Source: Planctomycetaceae bacterium
GTDB taxonomy: Bacteria; Planctomycetota; Phycisphaerae; Phycisphaerales; SM1A02
Assembly (NCBI GenBank): GCA_002684315.1
Contig: NYVB01000030.1
Coordinates: 1,802-7,459, forward strand
DNA length: 5,658 nucleotides
Direction: 5' to 3'
Positions 1 to 5,390 of the stretch are shown here, one piece after another (position 1 is the stretch's first letter; each line of letters starts with the position of its first letter). Both the position numbers and the translations under genes were made by a program. A model generated the notes under the pieces. It worked only from the letters and a program-made list of their open reading frames with translations, made no database searches and had not been told where the DNA came from.

Positions 1-1338
1 TTTCTCCTGCTTCTCGCCGCGGGTCTGGCGCAGTTCATCGTGTGCGCCGATTACTTCGCGATCGCGATCGCGTTGCCGCCGATGGCCAAGGATCTCGGGG
101 TCCGTGCGATCGATCTCCAGTGGGTGATCACCGGCTACATCCTCGCGTTCGCAAGCACGCTGTGCGTCGCCGGTGTTCTGGGTGATCGATACGGCCGGAA
201 GAAACTTCTTCTGCTCGGGATCGTGATCTTCGCCGCGGTCTCGGTCTGGACCGGTTTCGGTCAGACCGCCACCGAGGTCGTCATCGCTCGAATCGCATTG
301 GGTCTCGGGGGAGGACTGCTGATGCCCCTCGCCACCGCGGTGGTCAGTCATGCGAGTGCGAGACGGAATCTCGCCCGTGACATCGCGCTTCTCACTGGAG
401 TGGCGACATTGGGGGAGGCGTTCGGTCCGGTACTGGGTGGGGTCCTCGCCGAATATCTGAACTGGCGTTGGATCTTCTTCGCCAACATCCCGATCTGTGC
501 CATTGCATTCGTGATGGTCAGCCTCTTCGCGTCCGAATCGAAGGACCCCGAAGCGGGCGGGCGCCTTGATGTGGTCGGCATCACTCTGCTGACTCTTGGA
601 CTGGCCGCGATCTCGGTGGGAATCGATCGCATACCGCATTGGGAGACCTGGGCCTGGGCATCACTCGCTGGAGGGGGACTTCTCCTGCTGATTGTCTTCG
701 CGATCGTCGAAAGTGTGATCACCTTTCCCGTCATCGACGTCAGACTCTTCGCGAACCGGGACTTTCTCGGGTTCGCCACGGTTGGCTTGCTCGCCAACAG
801 CGTCTGGTGTTCGTTGGTTCTGATCGCCACTCTTCAATTGCAGAAGGTCCTCGGCTTCACCGTGCTCTCGGCCGGACTCTTCTTTCTCTTCATGAGTGGC
901 AGTGTCGCGGTCGCGAGTTTCATCGCTCCGTTGCTCGAACGTCGTGTCGGAGTGGTGCCGTTGTTGCGATGTGCGTTGCTTCTGCAATCGATCGGTGTGG
1001 GCATGCTCTTCTTCGTCGACGATGCGATCTCACTCTCCATCGGACTCTTTTTGGCGGGCTTCGGGTGCTCCTGGGGATGGGCGCTTCCTCAGGCCGGCGC
1101 GATCCGTTCATTGCCGCGTGAGAAATCGGGGCTGGCAAGTGGTTCGATTCTCACCATCATGGTGATGTGCGGCAACACCGCGTTCGTGGTCATGGCGATG
1201 GTCATCGATCTCTATCCGGATGGCGCCGCTGGTGAGGCCATGGGTATTCGAGCCGCTGCCGGATGGACTTCGCTCATCGGCCTGCTCGGTGTGTTCTGCA
1301 GTCTGGTGCTGTTGCGTCGAGCTACTCGGGCGGGTTAG
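1..1338 (+). CDS. DHA2-type (EmrB/QacA) MFS drug:H+ antiporter, 5' end outside window
   Basis: This is an inner-membrane secondary transporter that probably exports drugs or other small hydrophobic compounds in exchange for protons. The frame is open from base 1, and the visible protein has 445 residues. It begins inside TM1 (FLLLLAAGLAQFIV...), so a GTG at 40 is not the real start and only a few N-terminal codons should be missing. MFS motif A (LGDRYGRKK, visible residues 60-68) lies between TM2 and TM3. The antiporter motif C (GPVLGG, 142-147) is in TM5, followed by the WRWIFFANIP signature typical of DHA2 proteins. A TM7-like DVVGITLLTLGLAAI stretch and the VIDVRLFANRDF loop before TM9 also fit the 14-TM DHA2 layout. 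Length is close to the usual 450-500. The substrate cannot be read from the sequence. The 3' end overlaps the convergent small membrane-protein gene by 17 bp, and no terminator is visible. Confidence 0.93.
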   Translation, partial: FLLLLAAGLAQFIVCADYFAIAIALPPMAKDLGVRAIDLQWVITGYILAFASTLCVAGVLGDRYGRKKLLLLGIVIFAAVSVWTGFGQTATEVVIARIALGLGGGLLMPLATAVVSHASARRNLARDIALLTGVATLGEAFGPVLGGVLAEYLNWRWIFFANIPICAIAFVMVSLFASESKDPEAGGRLDVVGITLLTLGLAAISVGIDRIPHWETWAWASLAGGGLLLLIVFAIVESVITFPVIDVRLFANRDFLGFATVGLLANSVWCSLVLIATLQLQKVLGFTVLSAGLFFLFMSGSVAVASFIAPLLERRVGVVPLLRCALLLQSIGVGMLFFVDDAISLSIGLFLAGFGCSWGWALPQAGAIRSLPREKSGLASGSILTIMVMCGNTAFVVMAMVIDLYPDGAAGEAMGIRAAAGWTSLIGLLGVFCSLVLLRRATRAG

Positions 1339-1624
1339 GTGGACTGGGTGGGGGGCTGGCCGCTGTATCTTGAGCGAGAATCCGGCTTCGCATTCTTCTC
1401 ATGATGTAGAGGAGAGAAAGTGCCGGGATGCTCAAGACGATGGAAATCATGCTGACACGGAGGGCTTTCATTCCCCATTCGAAGTTCTCCTCCCGTGATG
1501 TGTCGGCGAGGATTCCAAGCATTCCCAGACCGGCGGGCAACAGAAAGAACATTGCGATCAGAAGCAGCCCGAAACCAATGAAGGCAAGAAGCAGTTGGGA
1601 TGCCCTCAGCACCGTGGACTTCAT
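1322..1624 (-). CDS. Small two-TM membrane protein of unknown function, coupled to trhO
   Basis: I do not recognise a family. The 100-residue product has a long hydrophobic segment at about residues 10-40, a charged loop (DTSREENFEW, 41-50), a second hydrophobic segment at about 58-75, then a basic cluster (RRMRSR, 76-81). It ends in a proline-rich tail (SPPPSPPNPPE). This predicts a two-pass inner-membrane protein. The start ATG overlaps the trhO stop as ATGA (1624-1621), a classic arrangement for translational coupling, and a GAGGG stretch lies about 10 nt upstream inside the end of trhO. The last 17 bp, including the TAG at 1322-1324, are antisense to the end of the MFS gene. In favour of a real gene are the overlap with trhO, the hydrophobic pattern and the complete frame. 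Against it are the small size and the lack of a recognised homologue. The trhO pairing does not by itself imply a role in tRNA modification. Confidence 0.62.
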   Translation of the reverse strand: MKSTVLRASQLLLAFIGFGLLLIAMFFLLPAGLGMLGILADTSREENFEWGMKALRVSMISIVLSIPALSLLYIMRRMRSRILAQDTAASPPPSPPNPPE

Positions 1625-2532
1625 TGCTCAGTGCCCTCTGTCTCGCGACGTCTCTCCGCCAGGTCCAGTTGTCGCTGTCTTTCAGCGAAGCGTTCCTTCT
1701 GATCTTCGGTGGTTCGATCGTGGCATTTGGAGCAACTGACCCCCCGACGATAGTTCGGTGAGCTTTTCTCGTCCTTGCCGAGAGGGTCACGGCACGCCCG
1801 GCAGAGTTCGTAGTCTCCGACTTCCAGACCATGTCCGACCGAGACGCGTTCGTCGAAGACGAAGCACTGACCCTCCCAGAGACTTTCGTGCTCCGGGACG
1901 TTCTCCAGGTATTTGAGTATGCCGCCTTCGAGGTGGTAGACCTCGCGCACGCCCGCCTGTTTCAGCAGAGCCGTCGATTTTTCACAGCGAATGCCACCAG
2001 TGCAGAACATCGCGACCTTTGGCTGCTTCTCGATCGAGACGTTGCGTTTGATCCACTCCGGGAGTTCCCCGAACGTCGAAATCCCGGGATCCACCGAACC
2101 TCGAAAGGTGCCGATCTCCACTTCGTAGTCGTTTCTGGTGTCGATCACCACCACATCGGGATCACTGATCAGATCGTTCCAGTCCTCGGCGGACACATAC
2201 GTGCCGGCCAACTGGGCGGGGTCGATGCCTTCGACGCCCATGGTCACGATCTCCTTCTTCAGCCTGACCCGGAGCTTGCGAAAGGGTTGGGTCCTCGCGG
2301 GCGATTCCTTCCATGTCAGGTCTGACAGTCGCGGGTCGCTCTTGAGAAATTCGATCGCCTCGATGACCGACTCCCGAGTTCCCGAGATCGTCGCATTGAT
2401 GCCCTCTTCCGCGAGCAGGATGATTCCACGAACATCGAGGTCAAGGCAACATGCTTCGATCTTCGGTTGCAACGTGGCATGGTCTTTCAGGATCGTGAAC
2501 TTGTAGAATGTCGCGACCAGGAGTTCCGTCAT
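1621..2532 (-). CDS. trhO: tRNA uridine(34) 5-hydroxylase TrhO (UPF0176/YceA, rhodanese-fold)
   Basis: In characterised relatives this cytoplasmic enzyme carries out oxygen-dependent hydroxylation of U34 in tRNA anticodons, giving ho5U, the precursor of cmo5U/mo5U wobble modifications. The 303-residue protein has the family N-terminal domain (VATFYKF at 6-12; LLAEEGINATISGTR at 39-53). A rhodanese domain follows at about 112-215, with DTRNDYEVEIGTFRGS and the active-site loop FCTGGIRCEK (Cys177 catalytic, Cys183 conserved). The C-terminal region carries CFVFDERV (223-230) and a zinc-ribbon-like Cys244-x2-Cys247 / Cys267-x2-Cys270 set, ending in the conserved ERQRQ stretch. I chose the ATG at 2532 because MTELLVATFYKF matches the usual family start. 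An in-frame ATG at 2598 would add 22 unusual basic residues and has no better ribosome site. Neither start has a strong Shine-Dalgarno. The gene is divergent from the lyase and overlaps the downstream membrane-protein gene by 4 bp. Confidence 0.93.
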   Translation of the reverse strand: MTELLVATFYKFTILKDHATLQPKIEACCLDLDVRGIILLAEEGINATISGTRESVIEAIEFLKSDPRLSDLTWKESPARTQPFRKLRVRLKKEIVTMGVEGIDPAQLAGTYVSAEDWNDLISDPDVVVIDTRNDYEVEIGTFRGSVDPGISTFGELPEWIKRNVSIEKQPKVAMFCTGGIRCEKSTALLKQAGVREVYHLEGGILKYLENVPEHESLWEGQCFVFDERVSVGHGLEVGDYELCRACRDPLGKDEKSSPNYRRGVSCSKCHDRTTEDQKERFAERQRQLDLAERRRETEGTEQ

Positions 2533-2689
2533 GTGTTGATCCGATGTTTTCGTCTTTGTTCTAGGACGTTCGAATGACCGCAATGTCTTCGGAATCATCG
2601 GTTATTCAAGGGTCCGGCGCGCTAGCATGCACACTATAGCGATCCCCCTGAAACTTAGATCCGCAACTGCTCTTCACAGGTGACCTGGC
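2533..2689. other. Divergent intergenic region between trhO and the methionine gamma-lyase gene
   Basis: This 157-bp spacer must hold promoters for both flanking genes. I see no convincing -35/-10 pair on either strand. A TATAGC at 2635-2640 resembles a -10 for the rightward gene but has no -35 at a proper distance. Overlapping short palindromes (GCTAGC, GCATGC) lie near 2621-2630. The region includes the alternative upstream ATG for trhO at 2598. Confidence 0.5.
2678..2683 (+). promoter_or_regulatory. Ribosome binding site for the lyase gene
   Basis: AGGTGA lies 6 nt before the ATG at 2690. This supports that start over the internal ATG at residue 35, which sits inside the conserved GGVNMSIEAS block. 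Confidence 0.7.
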
Positions 2690-3955
2690 ATGACCGACTC
2701 CGATTCCCAACGAAGAAAACGCTCCCAGGGCGATCCCGTCGAGCGATTGGCGGAACTTCGCCATGAATTCGGTGAACATGGCGGAGTGAACATGTCGATC
2801 GAGGCTTCGACGACCTTCACGGTTCTCGAGGCAGGCACGATGCCGGAGATCTTTCAGGGTCGGCTCGGTCCGGATGAAGGCGGCTGTTTTCTCTATGGCC
2901 GACATTTCAATCCGACCGTCTTCGTGCTGGGGCGGCAACTCGCCGCTCTGGAAGGGGCCGAAGCCGGTTATTGCGCAAGCAGTGGGCTGGCGGCGATCTC
3001 CGCCGCCTTGCTCGGTTGTCTCGAGCATGGCGATCACATCGTGGCCAGTGACACCTTGTACGGTGGAACCTGGGCGATGCTCGCCGATTTTCTTCCGGCG
3101 AAATGCGGCATCACCACGACATTCGTGGATGTCACCGACCTTGATGCCGTACGAGCTGCGATGACTCCCCGCACCAAGGTGCTTTACTGCGAATCCCTCA
3201 CGAATCCAACCTTGCGCGTTCCCGATCTGTCAGAACTCTCTCACATCGCACATGAGCAGGAGTCGACGTTCATCGTCGACAACACCTTCACGCCTCTGGT
3301 CATCACCCCGATCGATCATGGAGCCGATGTCGTGGTGCACTCGCTCACCAAGTTCATCAATGGCGCGAGTGATTTCATCGCCGGCGCAGTGGTTGGAACC
3401 GAGGAATTCATCGGTTCCTTGATGGATCTTCATGTGGGCCCCTTGATGATCCTCGGGCCGACGATGGACCCTCAGGTCGCGCACTCGATCGGACTGCGTG
3501 TACCTCATCTGCCCATACGCATGGTCGAGCATTCCCGACGTGCCATGGAATTCGCCACACGGCTGCAGGCCCTCGGAGTGAGCACCGTCTACCCCGGATT
3601 GACCGATCATCCCGATCACGAGCGCTTCAAGGCTCTTGCGCGATCCGAATACGGATTCGGTGGTCTGATCACGATCGATGCCGGCACTCGCGAGCGAGCC
3701 GAACGACTCATGGAAGATCTCCAGAACGTCGAAGGGTTCGGTTTCATGGCGGTCAGCCTCGGCTACTTCGACACCCTGATGTCATGCTCCGCCAGCTCCA
3801 CCTCGAGTGAAATGGATGATGACTCGCTTGACGCGGCAGGAATCTCTCCCGGTCTGGTGCGGATGTCCATCGGTTTCACCGGTAGTCTCGAGCAGCGATG
3901 GAGCCAGTTCGAGCGGGCGCTGCAGCGCTGTGATCTGATCAAGGCGACGTCCTGA
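2690..3955 (+). CDS. mgl: Methionine gamma-lyase, plant-type (Cys/Met metabolism PLP enzyme)
   Basis: The predicted reaction is PLP-dependent cleavage of L-methionine to methanethiol, 2-oxobutanoate and ammonia in the cytoplasm. The 421-residue protein has the fold-type I trans-sulfuration layout: the YGR phosphate-contact motif (69-71), Tyr124 (PLP-stacking, in TLYGG), Asp197 (VDNTF, pyridine nitrogen), Ser218, the Schiff-base Lys221 in VHSLTKFINGASD, and Arg391 (GLVRMS, substrate carboxylate). Several blocks match what I recall of Arabidopsis methionine gamma-lyase nearly word for word: RHEFGEHGGVNMSIEAS (24-40), RHFNPTV (71-77), FMAVSLGY (352-359), TLMSCS-SSTSSE (362-374) and AAGISPGLVRMS (382-393). 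The position after Tyr124-Gly is Gly, where Pseudomonas-type MGL has its characteristic Cys116; plant MGL also has Gly. Related activities (cystathionine gamma-lyase or gamma-synthase, homocysteine or cysteine desulfhydrase) remain possible. The gene is monocistronic, with a good AGGTGA ribosome site. Confidence 0.85.
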   Translation: MTDSDSQRRKRSQGDPVERLAELRHEFGEHGGVNMSIEASTTFTVLEAGTMPEIFQGRLGPDEGGCFLYGRHFNPTVFVLGRQLAALEGAEAGYCASSGLAAISAALLGCLEHGDHIVASDTLYGGTWAMLADFLPAKCGITTTFVDVTDLDAVRAAMTPRTKVLYCESLTNPTLRVPDLSELSHIAHEQESTFIVDNTFTPLVITPIDHGADVVVHSLTKFINGASDFIAGAVVGTEEFIGSLMDLHVGPLMILGPTMDPQVAHSIGLRVPHLPIRMVEHSRRAMEFATRLQALGVSTVYPGLTDHPDHERFKALARSEYGFGGLITIDAGTRERAERLMEDLQNVEGFGFMAVSLGYFDTLMSCSASSTSSEMDDDSLDAAGISPGLVRMSIGFTGSLEQRWSQFERALQRCDLIKATS

Positions 3956-3963
3956 CCGGACGT
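3947..3963 (+). other. Short inverted repeat at the convergent junction
   Basis: ACGTCC (3947-3952) and GGACGT (3958-3963) form a perfect 6-bp inverted repeat with a 5-nt centre containing the lyase stop codon. It sits in the 15-bp gap between two convergent genes. There is no proper T-run after it on either strand, so it is at best a weak terminator and may be chance. Confidence 0.3.
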
Positions 3964-3970
3964 GACCGGC

Positions 3971-4120
3971 TTATTTCCGCTTGCTTCCCGAAATCAGATT
4001 CACAAGGATCATGATCACTGCGATCACGATGAGGATGTGGATGAATCCGCCCATCGCCGCGCCGCTGAGGAAGCCGAGAAGCCAGAGGATGATCAGCAGA
4101 ACGGCAATCGTGTAGAGCAT
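3971..4120 (-). CDS. Lmo0937/DUF5670-type hydrophobic microprotein (49 aa)
   Basis: The 49-residue product starts MLYTIAVLLIILWLLGFLSG, continues with a G-G-F-I-H-I-L segment and a second hydrophobic stretch, and ends in a basic SGSKRK tail. Order and length fit the lmo0937-family small membrane proteins (DUF5670): a tryptophan-containing first helix, a GGFIHILIVIAV second helix, then a positively charged end. It therefore most likely forms a two-helix hairpin in the inner membrane. The function of the family is not known to me; members often occur as isolated genes, and I suspect a link to stress or envelope state without evidence here. An AAGGA ribosome site lies 9 nt before the ATG, and the stop is TAA. 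The gene is convergent with the lyase gene (15 bp between stops) and divergent from the YceI-family gene. A long open frame on the opposite strand here is its antisense shadow. Confidence 0.85.
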   Translation of the reverse strand: MLYTIAVLLIILWLLGFLSGAAMGGFIHILIVIAVIMILVNLISGSKRK

Positions 4121-4129
4121 GGTCTTGGT

Positions 4130-4134
4130 TCCTT
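4130..4134 (-). promoter_or_regulatory. Ribosome binding site for the microprotein gene
   Basis: AAGGA on the minus strand (TCCTT on the plus strand), 9 nt upstream of the ATG at 4120. It supports translation of this very short gene. Confidence 0.65.
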
Positions 4135-4240
4135 CTCAGGCGGGGTCGCTTCGGTTTCATCGTGGCCAGGCGGCCTTGATTTGAGCAGCAGACTCGTTCC
4201 CATGCAAATTCGTTTCGTGTTCCAACTCAATGGATCCCAT

Positions 4241-4269
4241 CTTTCAAGACTCTGTGGTCCTTTTGAAAG
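4241..4269 (+). repeat. Hairpin-forming inverted repeat upstream of the YceI-family gene
   Basis: CTTTCAA (4241-4247) and TTGAAAG (4263-4269) are perfect 7-bp inverted arms. GAC (4248-4250) and GTC (4257-4259) can extend the stem on the inner side, with a 3-nt bulge (CTT, 4260-4262) and a 6-nt loop. The element ends 133 bp before the YceI-family start codon. It could be a leader RNA hairpin or an operator. The following sequence (TCCTTCTTTTCC) is pyrimidine-rich but not a clean T-run. Confidence 0.4.
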
Positions 4270-4392
4270 TCCTTCTTTTCCAAGAATTGTCTGGAACCAC
4301 CATGCAAGATGTCTGAAAAACACGCACTGTTCACTGATGCGATACCGTTCCATATCGGATTTCATCATGCCACTCACCACTCCATTCGTCTC

Positions 4393-4397
4393 AAGGA
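4393..4397 (+). promoter_or_regulatory. Ribosome binding site for the YceI-family gene
   Basis: AAGGA lies 5 nt before the ATG at 4403. It decides this start over the in-frame ATG at 4367, which has no comparable site and would put 12 extra residues ahead of the signal peptide. Confidence 0.7.
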
Positions 4398-4402
4398 TAG
4401 AT

Positions 4403-5077
4403 ATGAATCAGCTCATCACCCGAATTCTTCTTCCAGCCGTCATCGCCACCTCATCGGTCCTCTTGTTCAGTTCCAATGGTTCGGCGATCAATTCCGTCTC
4501 TGCGCATTCACAGGACGAAAAAGCAGCCACGGAATCCAAGGTCCCTGCATGGTCGGTCGATACCGTTCATTCCTGTGCGATGTTTCGAGTCCGTCACATG
4601 GGTGCCGGATTCTTCTGGGGACGATTCAATGATGTGAGCGGCACGATCAATTTCGATCCCGCAAGTTGGAAGACTCTGTCGATGGACATCGTGATCGATG
4701 TGGCCAGCGTGGACAGTGGTCATCCCGGTCTCGACAAGCATCTGGTGAGTCCGGACTTCTTCGACTCGAAGGAATTCCCCAAGATCACCTTCAAGAGTTC
4801 GAAGGTGGCCCAGGTCACTCCTGACGAAGGCGATGACACTCCTGAAATGGCCTGGGACGTGACCGGCACCTTCACCATGCGCGGAGTCTCCAAGGAGGTC
4901 ACCGCACGTGTTCTCTTCTGGGGAGCTGCCGACATGGGGCGCGGTACGGCCGCCGGATTCGAATCCATCTTCAAGATCAAGCGTTCCGATTTCGGTGTGA
5001 ACTACGGTGTTGAACAGGGTTCGCTGGGTGATACCGTCACGGTCACTGCCGCCTTCGAGGTGGGTGCCGCGAAATAA
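4403..5077 (+). CDS. Secreted YceI-family lipocalin-like protein
   Basis: YceI-family proteins are periplasmic or secreted beta-barrels that bind long isoprenoid or other lipid-like chains; the ligand and process are rarely known. The 224-residue precursor begins with a signal peptide (MNQLITR, then a hydrophobic stretch to about residue 23, with possible cleavage after NGSA-28 or VSA-34). The mature domain carries the family pattern: WSVDTVHS (50-57), F-VRHMGAGFFWGRF (61-75), GTINFDP (80-86), IDVASVDSGHPGLDKHL (98-114), DFFDSKEFPKITFKSSK (118-134), VTGTFTMRGVSKEVT (153-167), and near the end IKRSDFGVNYG (192-202) with LGDTVTVTAAFEV. Length is typical. The gene stands alone, with its own ribosome site and a strong intrinsic terminator 65 bp after the stop. 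A much longer in-frame ORF reaching back to 3962 is rejected, because that part is antisense to the microprotein gene and lacks protein-like composition. Confidence 0.93.
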   Translation: MNQLITRILLPAVIATSSVLLFSSNGSAINSVSAHSQDEKAATESKVPAWSVDTVHSCAMFRVRHMGAGFFWGRFNDVSGTINFDPASWKTLSMDIVIDVASVDSGHPGLDKHLVSPDFFDSKEFPKITFKSSKVAQVTPDEGDDTPEMAWDVTGTFTMRGVSKEVTARVLFWGAADMGRGTAAGFESIFKIKRSDFGVNYGVEQGSLGDTVTVTAAFEVGAAK

Positions 5078-5373
5078 GTCCGATGAAGCCATCTGCTCAT
5101 TCGAAAATCCGAGTGACAACTGGCTTCAGAACCATCGATTTCAACGCCTCGGCAGAGTCGCCGAGGCGTTTTTACATCTTCAAGGCCATCCCCCATCCAT
5201 GAAACGAATCTCCCTGGTCCTCAGACCGGAGTGGGAGCGCCTCTGCGATCCGGCGATGATTCCGATGTCATCGAAGATGGTGCGGCGGTTCGCCGGTATC
5301 TGGACGCACTCGGGCGAGAGTGACGTCGTGCGGTCTCTGAGTCAGCTGATTCGACTCGCCGCTCGGCCGTTGA
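5078..5373. other. Region between the convergent YceI-family and flavodoxin genes
   Basis: These 296 bp contain the terminator at 5143-5173 and then about 200 bp of GC-rich sequence in which several frames stay open. I see no recognisable gene, repeat or RNA in the second part beyond the doubtful small ORF at 5199-5390. There is no evident terminator for the leftward flavodoxin gene. Confidence 0.5.
5143..5173 (+). terminator. Intrinsic terminator of the YceI-family gene
   Basis: A perfect 11-bp GC-rich stem, AACGCCTCGGC (5143-5153) with GCCGAGGCGTT (5160-5170), closes a 6-nt loop (AGAGTC) and runs into TTTTT (5169-5173). It lies 65 bp after the stop codon at 5077. On the opposite strand the stem is followed only by a broken T-run, so it probably works in the rightward direction. 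Confidence 0.9.
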
Positions 5374-5390
5374 TCAGCTGGACGCCATGA
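5199..5390 (+). CDS. Doubtful 63-aa hypothetical protein
   Basis: An ATG-started frame (MKRISLVLRPEWERLCDP...) runs 63 codons to a TGA, overlapping the end of the convergent flavodoxin gene by 17 bp. The composition is soluble, basic and tryptophan-containing, and many codons end in G or C, as in the neighbours. The only ribosome-site candidate is AAGG at 5182-5185, about 13 nt before the ATG, which is weak. It begins just after the YceI-gene terminator, so it would need its own promoter, and I see none. The other two + frames in this stretch also read as plausible peptides, which lowers trust in this one. I recognise no family. It may be noncoding or a gene remnant. Confidence 0.22.
   Translation: MKRISLVLRPEWERLCDPAMIPMSSKMVRRFAGIWTHSGESDVVRSLSQLIRLAARPLISWTP

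Larger units (their letters stand above)
4121..4402. other. Divergent intergenic region between the microprotein and YceI-family genes
   Basis: This 282-bp spacer is visibly more AT-rich than its surroundings. It holds the ribosome sites of both flanking genes, a hairpin-forming repeat at 4241-4269, and GGAAC/GTTCC at five places (4128, 4196, 4219, 4293, 4347). No standard sigma-70 promoter stands out on either strand. One + frame stays open through the whole spacer into the YceI-family gene, but its translation has no protein-like pattern. Confidence 0.55.

Noticed and set aside
40..42. GTG at 40 as the start of the MFS gene
   Set aside because: The frame is open to base 1 and the upstream codons encode a typical hydrophobic TM1, so the true start lies outside the window.
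57..75. GCGATCGC tandem resembling cyanobacterial HIP1
   Set aside because: It occurs only in one spot, within the conserved TM1 coding sequence, and is not spread through the window, so it does not indicate a cyanobacterium.
1831..2325. Long + strand open frame opposite trhO
   Set aside because: It is a stop-poor antisense shadow. The minus frame has a full conserved family pattern with its catalytic cysteine.
2533..2598. Upstream ATG of trhO at 2598
   Set aside because: It would add 22 basic residues not typical of the family, without a ribosome site. The family start motif begins at 2532.
1621..3955. A sulfur-metabolism cluster made of the rhodanese-fold protein and methionine gamma-lyase
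   Set aside because: TrhO-family proteins act as tRNA hydroxylases rather than sulfurtransferases, and the two genes are divergent. Adjacency alone does not support a pathway.
4293..4313. ECF-type promoter formed by GGAAC (4293) and TCTGA (about 4312) before the YceI-family gene
   Set aside because: The gap between the two elements is about 14 nt, shorter than the roughly 17-18 nt expected between these cores.
3962..4402. N-terminal 147-codon extension of the YceI-family frame (ORF starting at 3962)
   Set aside because: The first part is antisense to the 49-aa microprotein and reads as His/Asp-rich shadow sequence. The rest is intergenic. A signal peptide and ribosome site mark the true start at 4403.
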